Below are positions 1 through 6,124 of a DNA stretch of 6,231 nucleotides, piece after piece. The stretch is from a bacterium (lineage in GTDB: Bacteria > Bacillota > Clostridia > Oscillospirales > Oscillospiraceae): assembly GCA_004560305.1 (NCBI GenBank), contig SFVI01000033.1, forward strand, positions 1 to 6,231, in the 5' to 3' direction. The notes under the pieces are model-generated. The model worked only from the letters and a program-made list of their open reading frames with translations. It was not told the origin of the DNA and searched no databases. The translations under genes were made by a program, and so were the position numbers. Positions within the stretch are counted from its first letter, which is position 1; the number at the start of each line of letters is the position of its first letter.

Positions 1-90
1 CCGATCAGGAATGTACCTGTTGAGTGTGTATTCTGTTTTCAAGGATCACGAGGAAACTTGTTTTGTCCCTCAATAGGTAGCCAGCGAGAA
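1..90 (-). other. Candidate rRNA operon leader (boxA-like), continuing off the left edge
   Basis: There is no plausible protein gene here. Read on the minus strand, 47 to 29 gives GATCCTTGAAAACAGAATA. This resembles the CTTTGAAAACT-type boxA-like element found in Firmicute rRNA leaders and 16S-23S spacers, where it takes part in antitermination and processing. It lies downstream of a candidate promoter with A-tracts (97-138) and of two minus-strand terminators, which fits the beginning of an rRNA operon whose 16S (or 23S) gene would lie beyond position 1. No mature rRNA sequence is inside the window, so this is inference from a short motif and its setting. It could instead be the leader of some other gene. 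Confidence 0.4.
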
Positions 91-96
91 GGCTCA

Positions 97-127
97 TTTA
101 TAGACCCCCTAAACGAAAAAATTTCAA
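97..127 (-). promoter_or_regulatory. Candidate minus-strand promoter with A-tract upstream element
   Basis: On the minus strand a -35-like TTGAAA (127 to 122) is followed by TATAAA (102 to 97) with a 19-nt spacer; the overlapping TCTATA (104 to 99) gives a 17-nt spacer. Directly upstream is the perfect palindrome CAAAAAATTTTTTG (125-138), the kind of A-tract that acts as an UP element at strong rRNA promoters. The -10 match or spacing is not ideal, so the exact hexamers are uncertain. It would drive transcription leftward into the candidate rRNA leader. Confidence 0.35.
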
Positions 128-144
128 AAAATTTTTTGGGAACG

Positions 145-181
145 AAAAAAGCCGCTGATTTCGTAGTGAAACCAGCGGCTT
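145..181 (-). terminator. Second minus-strand intrinsic terminator
   Basis: The arms AAGCCGCTG (149-157) and CAGCGGCTT (173-181) pair perfectly. After one A/C mismatch the stem continues with TTTC/GAAA around a GTAGT loop. On the minus strand the hairpin runs into TTTTTT (150 to 145). The plus-strand side lacks a U-tract, so the terminator works leftward. It is the second of two terminators after ppdK and probably insulates the leftward unit from read-through. Confidence 0.75.
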
Positions 182-211
182 GATTTGCGGTGTATTCAGC
201 TGAAAATGGGC

Positions 212-254
212 AAAAAAATAACGGTCACACAATCCAAAGGGACTGTGTGACCGT
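212..254 (-). terminator. Intrinsic terminator of ppdK
   Basis: A perfect 11-bp stem, ACGGTCACACA (221-231) with TGTGTGACCGT (244-254), is extended by TCC/GGA around an AAAG loop. On the minus strand it is followed by an A and then seven T residues (218 to 212). It lies about 40 nt beyond the ppdK stop codon and is oriented to end the ppdK transcript. The plus-strand side (ATTTATATCAG) is not a good U-tract. Confidence 0.85.
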
Positions 255-296
255 ATTTATATCAGTTGTTTTGCCTACGCTGTTTGCGTCAACTTC

Positions 297-2870
297 TTAT
301 TGGCGCTGTTCGCGGATGGCAGCCTGTGCGGCGGCCAGACGGGCGATGGGCACACGGAAGGGGGAGCAGGATACATAGTCCAGGCCCACCTTGTGGCAGA
401 ACTCCACGCTGCTGGGATCACCGCCGTGCTCGCCGCAGATGCCCAGATGGATGTCGGGGCGAGTGGCACGGCCCATCTCGGCTGCCATCTTCACCAGCTT
501 GCCTACACCGGTCTGATCCAGCTTGGCAAAGGGGTCGTTCTCATAAATCTTCTTATCATAGTAGGCGCCCAGGAACTTGCCGGCATCGTCACGGCTGAAG
601 CCGAAGGTCATCTGGGTCAGGTCGTTGGTGCCGAAGGAGAAGAACTCGGCCTCGGTGGCGATCTGATCCGCGGTGAGAGCGGCTCTGGGGATCTCGATCA
701 TGGTGCCCACCAGATACTTCATCTCCATGCCGGCAGCGGCCAGCTCCTCGTCGGCTGTCTTCACCACGATGTTCTTGACATACTTCAACTCCTTCACCTC
801 GCCCACCAGAGGAATCATGATCTCGGGCACCATGTTCCAGTCGGGGTGCTTCTTCTGCACATTGATGGCGGCGCGGATAACGGCACGGGTCTGCATGGCG
901 GCGATCTCCGGGAAGGTGACAGCCAGACGGCAGCCACGGTGGCCCATCATGGGGTTGAACTCATGGAGGGAAGCGATGATATTCTTGATCTCAGATACGG
1001 ACTTGCCCTGAGTCCTGGCCAGCTTCTCAATGTCGGCCTCGTCGGTGGGCACGAACTCATGCAGGGGAGGATCCAGGAAGCGGATGGTCACGGGGCAGCC
1101 CTCCATGGCCTCATAGATGCCCTCGAAGTCGCCCTGCTGCATGGGCAGAAGCTTAGCCAGAGCGGCCTCACGCTCGGCCACGGTGTCGGAGCAGATCATC
1201 TCGCGGATGGCGTCGATGCGGTCACCCTCGAAGAACATATGCTCGGTGCGGCACAGGCCGATGCCCTGGGCGCCCAGAGAACGAGCCTTGGCGGCGTCAT
1301 GGGGGGTATCGGCATTGGTGCGGACCTTCAGGCGGCGATACTTGTCTGCCCAGGCCATGATGCGGCCGAACTCGCCGCCGATGGTGGCGTCCACAGTGGG
1401 CATGGCGCCGTCATAGATGTTGCCGGTGGAGCCGTCCAGGCTCAGCCAGTCGCCCTCGTGATAGGTCTTGCCGGAGAGGGTAAACTTCTTGTTCTCCTCG
1501 TCCATGGCAATGGCGGAGCAGCCGGACACGCAGCAGGTGCCCATACCGCGGGCCACAACAGCGGCATGGCTGGTCATGCCGCCGCGGACGGTGAGGATGC
1601 CCTGGGCGGCCTTCATGCCCTCGATGTCCTCGGGAGAGGTCTCCAGACGAACCAGGACCACCTTCTCGCCGCGGGCAGCCCATGCCTTGGCGTCCTCGGC
1701 GGTGAAAACGATCTTGCCGCAGGCGGCACCGGGAGAGGCGGGCAGCGCCTTGCCGGCGGGCCGGGCCTTCTTCAGGGCCTCAGCGTCAAACTGGGGATGC
1801 AGCAGAGTGTCCAGATTCCGGGGATCGATCATGGCAACGGCCTGCTGCTCGGAGATCATGCCCTCGTCCACCAGGTCGCAGGCGATCTTCAAAGCGGCTC
1901 TTGCGGTGCGCTTGCCGTTACGGGTCTGGAGCATATAGAGCTTGCCGTGCTCCACGGTGAACTCCATGTCCTGCATATCGCGGTAATGGTCCTCCAGAGT
2001 CTTGCACACAGACTCAAACTGGGCAAAGGCCTCGGGGAATTTTTCTGCCATCTGGTCGATGGGCATGGGGGTGCGCACGCCGGCCACCACATCCTCGCCC
2101 TGGGCATTGGTCAAAAACTCACCCATGAGCTTCTTTTCGCCGGTGGCGGGGTTACGGGTAAAGGCCACGCCGGTGCCGCAGTCGTCGCCCATGTTGCCGA
2201 AGGCCATGGACTGGACATTGACGGCAGTGCCCCAGGAATAGGGGATATCGTTATCCCGGCGATACACGTTTGCCCGGGGGTTGTCCCAGGAACGGAACAC
2301 AGCCTTGATGGCGCCGATGAGCTGCTCCTTGGGATCAGAGGGGAAGTCAGAGCCGATCTTGGCCTTGTACTCAGCCTTGAACTGCATAGCCAGCTCCTTG
2401 AGGTCCTCGGCGGAAAGCTCCACATCCTGGGTAACGCCCTTCTTCTCCTTCATCTCGTCGATGAGCTGCTCGAAATACTTCTTGCCCACCTCCATGACGA
2501 CGTCGGAATACATCTGGATGAAGCGGCGATAGCAGTCCCAGGCCCAGCGGGGATTGCCGCTCTTGGCGGCGATAACGGCCACCACATCCTCGTTCAGACC
2601 CAGGTTCAGGATGGTGTCCATCATGCCGGGCATGGAGGTGATGGTTTCCATCTTCTCGATGTATTCCATAATCTCGGCCATGATCTCATCGTTGATACGC
2701 TGGCCATCCTCATAATACTGGGTGCAGGCCTCGGTGGTAATGGTAAAGCCCTGGGGAACAGGCAGGCCGATGTTGGTCATCTCGGCCAGGTTGGCGCCCT
2801 TACCGCCCAGCAGCTCACGCATAGATGCATTGCCTTCGGTAAACAGATAGCAGAATTTCTTACTCCTCAT
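297..2870 (-). CDS. ppdK: Pyruvate, phosphate dikinase (PPDK), with an internal deletion in the ATP-grasp domain
   Basis: PPDK interconverts pyruvate + ATP + Pi and PEP + AMP + PPi in the cytoplasm, and in anaerobes often runs glycolytically. The 857-residue product (C. symbiosum enzyme: about 874) shows the full family order. The N-terminal ATP-grasp domain has LLGGKGANLAEM (Lys24) and, further on, MQDMEF (Asp301, Glu303) and LQTRNGKR (Gln315, Arg317). The swivelling phosphohistidine domain has GGMTSHAAVVARGMG (His435; Thr433 is the site of regulatory phosphorylation in related enzymes). The C-terminal PEP/pyruvate barrel has LCRTEHMFF (Arg541), RFLDPPLHEF (Arg597), GTMIEIPRAAL (Glu726), GTNDLTQ (Asn749, Asp750) and GICGEHGG (Cys812). 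About 21 residues that should precede SMPGMMDT (Ser79) are absent, including the SVRSGA segment with a conserved ATP-binding Arg. The frame is otherwise intact. The ATG start follows GGAGG at 5 nt. The gene is monocistronic, with its own promoter and terminator. Identity is secure; activity is doubtful if the deletion is real. Confidence 0.96.
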   Translation of the reverse strand: MRSKKFCYLFTEGNASMRELLGGKGANLAEMTNIGLPVPQGFTITTEACTQYYEDGQRINDEIMAEIMEYIEKMETITSMPGMMDTILNLGLNEDVVAVIAAKSGNPRWAWDCYRRFIQMYSDVVMEVGKKYFEQLIDEMKEKKGVTQDVELSAEDLKELAMQFKAEYKAKIGSDFPSDPKEQLIGAIKAVFRSWDNPRANVYRRDNDIPYSWGTAVNVQSMAFGNMGDDCGTGVAFTRNPATGEKKLMGEFLTNAQGEDVVAGVRTPMPIDQMAEKFPEAFAQFESVCKTLEDHYRDMQDMEFTVEHGKLYMLQTRNGKRTARAALKIACDLVDEGMISEQQAVAMIDPRNLDTLLHPQFDAEALKKARPAGKALPASPGAACGKIVFTAEDAKAWAARGEKVVLVRLETSPEDIEGMKAAQGILTVRGGMTSHAAVVARGMGTCCVSGCSAIAMDEENKKFTLSGKTYHEGDWLSLDGSTGNIYDGAMPTVDATIGGEFGRIMAWADKYRRLKVRTNADTPHDAAKARSLGAQGIGLCRTEHMFFEGDRIDAIREMICSDTVAEREAALAKLLPMQQGDFEGIYEAMEGCPVTIRFLDPPLHEFVPTDEADIEKLARTQGKSVSEIKNIIASLHEFNPMMGHRGCRLAVTFPEIAAMQTRAVIRAAINVQKKHPDWNMVPEIMIPLVGEVKELKYVKNIVVKTADEELAAAGMEMKYLVGTMIEIPRAALTADQIATEAEFFSFGTNDLTQMTFGFSRDDAGKFLGAYYDKKIYENDPFAKLDQTGVGKLVKMAAEMGRATRPDIHLGICGEHGGDPSSVEFCHKVGLDYVSCSPFRVPIARLAAAQAAIREQRQ

Positions 2871-2875
2871 AATAC

Positions 2876-2880
2876 CCTCC
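2876..2880 (-). promoter_or_regulatory. Ribosome binding site of ppdK (decides the start)
   Basis: GGAGG on the minus strand lies 5 nt before the ATG at 2870-2868. An in-frame TTG at 2882-2880, four codons upstream, overlaps the site itself and has no ribosome binding site of its own, so the ATG is the better start. Confidence 0.85.
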
Positions 2881-2911
2881 AAAAATACCTCTATAATTGT
2901 GGTAACAATTT

Positions 2912-2940
2912 ATTATAGCCGTAATAAAAAATAAATGCAA
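2912..2940 (-). promoter_or_regulatory. Sigma-A type promoter of ppdK
   Basis: On the minus strand, TTGCAT (2940 to 2935) and a perfect TATAAT (2917 to 2912) are separated by exactly 17 nt. The surroundings are very AT-rich, with inverted AAATAAAT/ATTTATTT arms (2929-2936 and 2953-2960) around the -35. Transcription would begin near 2905 and give an untranslated leader of roughly 35 nt ahead of the ppdK ATG. No riboswitch-like structure fits in so short a leader. Confidence 0.85.
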
Positions 2941-3041
2941 TATAAAACGAGGATTTATTTATATTTTTTACCCTTTTGCCGAATTCTCAGCCCACTTTTC
3001 CAAAGAAATATCGCATATCACAAAAAAAGAGCCTGTGGCTG

Positions 3042-3070
3042 TTGAGGTAGACGCCTTGTTGTGGTATAAT
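3042..3070 (+). promoter_or_regulatory. Extended -10 promoter of the holB-ricT-HAD unit
   Basis: TTGAGG (3042-3047) is followed after 17 nt by TATAAT (3065-3070), preceded by TGG, which forms an extended -10 (TGnTATAAT). Transcription would start near 3077, about 36 nt before the holB ATG. It is divergent from the ppdK promoter about 100 bp away. Confidence 0.85.
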
Positions 3071-3112
3071 ACAAGTGTATATTCAATTTTCGGCAGAACG
3101 GAGGTGCGGCTG

Positions 3113-3952
3113 ATGGATCCCACGCTGGAGCGCAGTATCCGCCGGGCAAGCCGCAGCGGTAAGCTCCCCCACGGGGTGATATTCTCCGGGAGCGGCGACC
3201 TGCTCTGCGCCGCTCGATTCTATGCCGCCGCCCTGCAATGCAGGCAGCCGGAGGCCCCCTGCCTGCGCTGCAGCGCCTGCAGCAAGGCCATGCGGGATAT
3301 TCACCCGGACATTATCACCGCCGCCGGCACCGACGGCAAGGATCTGTCCGTGGAGACGCTGCGCGCCCTGCGCAGCGAGGCGTTCATCCAGCCCAACGAG
3401 GGCGTCTGCAAGGTGTTTATTTTCCCCGACTGCCGCCGGCTGACGGTGCAGGATCAGAATGTACTGCTGAAACTGGTGGAGGATGGCCCCGCCTATGCGG
3501 CGTTCCTCTTCTGCGCGGAAAAGGCGGCCGAGCTGCTGCCCACGGTGCGGTCCCGGTGCGTGGAGTTCACCGTGCGCCCCTCTGTGGCGCAGGAGGAAAC
3601 GGAGCTTCTGCCGCAAGCGCAGGCTCTGCTGGAGACTATGGCGGGCGGAGAGGCCGCCGGTATGGCGCGGACGCTGGTGGGCTTTGAAAACGGGAAAATA
3701 ACCCGGGATAAGCTGCAGCAGGTGCTGCAGCAGTGCCGCACGGCCGCGCAGCAGGCACTGCGCCTGGGCTGCGGCGTGGAGCCGGAGCCGTACTTTGCGG
3801 TCTGGGCGGGTCCATTGAGCCGGAGATTCAACAAAAAGCAGCTCCTGAAGCTATGTGAAATGCTGGGCAAGTTTGCCCAAGAATGTGAATGGAATGTGGC
3901 AGTGGGCCAGGTTTTGGGCGCCATGGCCGCGGAATGGGAGGAGATCCTATGA
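3113..3952 (+). CDS. holB: DNA polymerase III, delta-prime subunit (clamp loader)
   Basis: Delta-prime is the stator subunit of the clamp loader that places the sliding clamp on DNA. The 279-residue product has a degenerate Walker A region (FSGSGDLLCAARF, about 24-36) with no GKT. This parallels the E. coli subunit (PGMGDDA), which does not hydrolyse ATP. Next come a four-cysteine zinc module (C43-X6-C50-X2-C53-X2-C56) and HPD (64-66). Further on are a KVFIFPD strand (100-106), NVLLKLVEDGP (116-126, matching NALLKTLEEPP of relatives), and the sensor-1 SRC motif in LLPTVRSRC (141-149). The C-terminal third is helical and poorly conserved. The ATG has GGAGG 8 nt upstream; an in-frame GTG at 3104 overlaps that site and is rejected. 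It is the first gene of its transcript and overlaps ricT by ATGA. A DnaX-like protein is excluded by the missing P-loop and short length. Confidence 0.9.
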   Translation: MDPTLERSIRRASRSGKLPHGVIFSGSGDLLCAARFYAAALQCRQPEAPCLRCSACSKAMRDIHPDIITAAGTDGKDLSVETLRALRSEAFIQPNEGVCKVFIFPDCRRLTVQDQNVLLKLVEDGPAYAAFLFCAEKAAELLPTVRSRCVEFTVRPSVAQEETELLPQAQALLETMAGGEAAGMARTLVGFENGKITRDKLQQVLQQCRTAAQQALRLGCGVEPEPYFAVWAGPLSRRFNKKQLLKLCEMLGKFAQECEWNVAVGQVLGAMAAEWEEIL

Positions 3953-5193
3953 CAGAAGTTGTCAGCGTCCGCTTTCGCAGCGGGTGCAAGAATTACTATT
4001 TCAGCCCCGGCCAACTGGACATCAGTGCCGGTCAGGACCTGATCGTGGAAACGGCCCAGGGGCCGGAGTATGTCACCTGCACCGAGGGCAATCATTCGGT
4101 GGAGGAGCATCAGGTGGTGGAGCCCCTGCGCAGGGTGCTGCGGCTGGCCACAGAGAATGACAGGCGCAGCCTGCAGCTTTCCCGGGAAAAGGAGAAGGAC
4201 GCCTTTGCCGTGTGCCAGAAGAAGATCGCCCAGCACGGGCTGGACATGAAGCTGGTGCGGGTGGAGTGTTCCTTTGACGGCAATAAGATTCTGTTCTTCT
4301 TCACCGCCGACGGGCGGGTGGATTTCCGGGAGCTGGTGAAGGACCTGGCCTCCGCCTTCCACGCCCGCATCGAGCTGCGGCAGATCGGCGTGCGGGACGA
4401 GGCCAAGATGCTGGGCGGTCTGGGCATCTGCGGCAGGCCGTTTTGCTGCAGCCAGTTTTTAGACGATTTTATTCCGGTGTCCATCAAAATGGCCAAGACC
4501 CAGAATCTGTCCCTGAACCCCACGAAAATTTCCGGCACCTGCGGACGGCTCATGTGCTGCCTGAAATATGAGCAGGACGCCTATGAGGATGCCGTGCGGC
4601 GTATGCCCAAGAATGAGTCCTTTGTCCAGACCCCCGACGGACCGGGTAATGTCAGCGCCGTGAATCTGCTGAAGGAGCAGGTCACCGTGCGGCTGGACAG
4701 TCAGCCCGACAGTCCCCGGTGCTATCACAACTGCGAGGTGTGCGTGCTGCGCAATGGCAAGGGGAGCCGGGACGGCATCGAGGTGCCGGAGGAGCGGCCA
4801 GCCCGCCGGGTGGTGACCCCGGAGGAGGCCGAGGAGTTCCCCGCCGTGGTGTCGGATTTCAGGTTCACCACACCGGAACCCGTGGCTTCCGGTCTCGACG
4901 AAAGGAAAGAGGGCGGACGGCCCTCCCGCAGCCGCCGGCGCAGAGGCGGAGGTCGCTCCGGCGAGGAGAGCGGCGCCGAGAAGAAAACCGCGGGGCAGCC
5001 CGAAAAGAAGGACAAACCCGAAAAATCACGCTCGAGCCGCCGCAGGGGCGGCAAAAAGCCCGAGGGTGCCGTATCTCCGTCAACCCAGCAGCCCAAGGCC
5101 CAACCCACCGCCGCAGACGCGCCGGCCAAGAAGCCCCGGCACCGGGGCGGACGGCGGCACAGCAGGCGCGGCGGCGGCAAGACGGAGGCATAA
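3949..5193 (+). CDS. ricT: PSP1-domain protein RicT (YaaT), Y-complex subunit, with long Arg/Gly-rich tail
   Basis: RicT of Bacillus subtilis works with RicA and RicF as an Fe-S-containing complex that helps RNase Y mature certain mRNAs and influences competence and sporulation. The product is 414 residues, against about 275 in B. subtilis. Residues 1-270 are the PSP1 core. It contains the highly conserved LGGLGICGRPFCC (155-167) and SGTCGRLMCCLKYE (195-208), whose cysteines (161, 166, 167, 198, 203, 204) match the region that supplies cluster ligands. The remaining roughly 140 residues are low complexity: first acidic and proline-containing, then three Arg/Gly/Lys clusters (about 327-336, 361-370, 397-411) separated by Lys/Glu/Pro/Ala spacers. 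They look disordered and suited to nucleic acid binding (inference). The ATG overlaps the holB stop (ATGA), with GGAGG 7 nt upstream. The pairing with holB matches the B. subtilis order holB-ricT-yabA. Confidence 0.9.
   Translation: MTEVVSVRFRSGCKNYYFSPGQLDISAGQDLIVETAQGPEYVTCTEGNHSVEEHQVVEPLRRVLRLATENDRRSLQLSREKEKDAFAVCQKKIAQHGLDMKLVRVECSFDGNKILFFFTADGRVDFRELVKDLASAFHARIELRQIGVRDEAKMLGGLGICGRPFCCSQFLDDFIPVSIKMAKTQNLSLNPTKISGTCGRLMCCLKYEQDAYEDAVRRMPKNESFVQTPDGPGNVSAVNLLKEQVTVRLDSQPDSPRCYHNCEVCVLRNGKGSRDGIEVPEERPARRVVTPEEAEEFPAVVSDFRFTTPEPVASGLDERKEGGRPSRSRRRRGGGRSGEESGAEKKTAGQPEKKDKPEKSRSSRRRGGKKPEGAVSPSTQQPKAQPTAADAPAKKPRHRGGRRHSRRGGGKTEA
5184..5188 (+). promoter_or_regulatory. Ribosome binding site for the GTG start of the HAD gene
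   Basis: GGAGG inside the last codons of ricT lies 8 nt before GTG at 5197. It supports this GTG, which leaves the catalytic DFDNT motif at residues 12-16 as usual for the family. There is no ATG nearby that would keep that motif. Confidence 0.8.
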
Positions 5194-5196
5194 GCT

Positions 5197-6057
5197 GTGG
5201 GAAGATTTGACGGCGTGCTTCTGGCCAGCGATTTTGACAACACCCTGGTCTATACCGAAGATGTGCTTTTAAGCGGCGGCGTTTTGCCGCCGCTTTCCCG
5301 CGAAAATCGGGAGGCCATCGAATACTTTATGGCCGAGGGAGGCATATTTTCCGTGGCTACGGGCCGGGCCCTGCCCAGCTTTGCCCCCATTGCTCCCACC
5401 CTGCCCATGAACGGGCCCACCATTCTCTTCAATGGGGCAGCCATCTATGATTTTGCCCGGAAGGAGTACCTGGTCACGGCCTTTCTGCCCGACGATATTC
5501 GGGCGAAGCTGGCTCCGGTGGAGGAGGTCTTCTCCGGTCTCACTTGCGAAATATACCACGAGGGCAGTGATATTCATATCCTGCACCCCAACGAGTTGAC
5601 ACGCAACCATATGCGCCTGACAAACTCCACAGCCGTGGAGCTCACTTCCATTGTGCAGGTCCCCACGCCCATCAGCAAGGTGCTGTTCGAGGAGACCGGA
5701 CAACGGGGTGAAGCCCTGGAACAGTATGTGCGCAGTCAGCCCTGGGCCGGGGAATTTGAGATCGTGAAATCGGGGAAGTTTTTCCTGGAGATCACCGCCA
5801 AGGGCGCCACCAAGGGAGGTATGATCCGGAGGCTGGCAGAGCACCTGCACATCCGGCAAGAGAATGTGTGCTGCGTGGGCGACCACCTCAACGACATCCC
5901 AATGCTGCGCTTTGCCTCCCACGCCTTTGCGCCGCGAAATGCCGTTGAAGCGGTACGGCAGACCCCGGGGGTCCAATTGCTGCGGGACTGCCGGGAGGAT
6001 GCCGTGGCAGAGCTTGTAGCCCGGCTGGAGGAGATTTATCCTCCAGAAAAGGTATAA
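5197..6057 (+). CDS. HAD-superfamily hydrolase, Cof-type (subfamily IIB), probable phosphatase
   Basis: The 286-residue protein carries all four HAD motifs. Motif I is SDFDNTL (nucleophile Asp12, acid/base Asp14), motif II ATGR (Thr55), motif III KGATKGG (Lys206 or Lys202) and motif IV GDHLNDIPML (Asp229, Asp233). The large segment between motifs II and III is the C2-type cap of Cof/YwpJ-like phosphatases, which dephosphorylate sugar phosphates or flavin intermediates. The substrate cannot be told from sequence. Motif I reads DFDNT instead of the more common DLDGT, and the spacing from Asp12 to Thr55 (43 residues) is about nine longer than usual, with the extra residues near LLSGGVLPP (24-32). 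It starts with GTG 3 nt after the ricT stop, so it is probably co-transcribed and translationally coupled. It occupies the place that yabA has after ricT in B. subtilis, but shares no visible features with YabA. Confidence 0.88.
   Translation: MGRFDGVLLASDFDNTLVYTEDVLLSGGVLPPLSRENREAIEYFMAEGGIFSVATGRALPSFAPIAPTLPMNGPTILFNGAAIYDFARKEYLVTAFLPDDIRAKLAPVEEVFSGLTCEIYHEGSDIHILHPNELTRNHMRLTNSTAVELTSIVQVPTPISKVLFEETGQRGEALEQYVRSQPWAGEFEIVKSGKFFLEITAKGATKGGMIRRLAEHLHIRQENVCCVGDHLNDIPMLRFASHAFAPRNAVEAVRQTPGVQLLRDCREDAVAELVARLEEIYPPEKV
5271..5295 (+). repeat. Perfect 10-bp inverted repeat (hairpin) inside the HAD gene
   Basis: AAGCGGCGGC (5271-5280) and GCCGCCGCTT (5286-5295) pair perfectly around a GTTTT loop. 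The hairpin lies in codons 25-33 of the HAD gene and encodes part of LLSGGVLPP. Neither strand has a U-tract after it, so it is not an intrinsic terminator. It would form a very stable mRNA structure about 75 nt after the start codon. The function is unknown. Confidence 0.7.
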
Positions 6058-6080
6058 AGCCGCAGAAAACCCGGCTTTTT
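6056..6080 (+). terminator. Short intrinsic terminator after the HAD gene
   Basis: AAAGCCG (6056-6062) pairs with CGGCTTT (6072-6078) around a 9-nt loop and is followed by the end of a T run (6076-6080). It overlaps the HAD stop codon. Only four of the pairs are GC and the U-tract is short, so termination may be partial. It lies just before the buk promoter. Confidence 0.55.
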
Positions 6081-6093
6081 GGTCAAAAACGAT

Positions 6094-6122
6094 TTGCATA
6101 TGCGCAAGCTGTGGTGTATAAT
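6094..6122 (+). promoter_or_regulatory. Sigma-A type promoter of buk
   Basis: TTGCAT (6094-6099) and TATAAT (6117-6122) are separated by exactly 17 nt. The hexamers are identical to those of the ppdK promoter. The -35 lies within an imperfect palindrome with the core GCATATGC (6096-6103). Transcription would begin near 6129, giving a leader of about 60 nt. Confidence 0.85.
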
Positions 6123-6124
6123 AG

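Noticed and set aside
190..378. A short plus-strand frame covering the ppdK terminator and 3' end
   Set aside because: It runs through the terminator hairpin, has no ribosome binding site and overlaps ppdK antisense.
2871..2882. A TTG start four codons upstream of the chosen ppdK ATG
   Set aside because: It overlaps the GGAGG ribosome binding site that serves the ATG and would have none of its own.
300..2918. An 872-codon open frame on the plus strand, antisense to the whole of ppdK
   Set aside because: It is the mirror of a GC-rich gene that rarely uses codons giving antisense stops. Its product is Gly/Leu/His/Ala-rich with no family resemblance, while the minus-strand frame is an unmistakable PPDK.
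3029..3040. Small AGCC-TGT-GGCT hairpin with a minus-strand T run (3022-3028)
   Set aside because: The stem has only four pairs, and no gene on the minus strand upstream of it would need termination. Its place between divergent promoters makes it likely chance.
2977..3095. Distant inverted pair TGCCGAA/TTCGGCA across the intergenic region
   Set aside because: Seven bases over about 100 nt is expected by chance, and the spacing suits neither a hairpin nor an operator.
3493..4362. A long minus-strand frame across the holB-ricT junction
   Set aside because: It lies opposite two recognised genes, has no family motif and no promoter. It reflects base composition.
4725..5243. A minus-strand open frame opposite the RicT tail and the start of the HAD gene
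   Set aside because: It has no ribosome binding site or recognisable domain. The Pro/Arg/Ser-rich content is the complement of the Arg/Gly-rich tail, and the plus-strand genes there are well supported.
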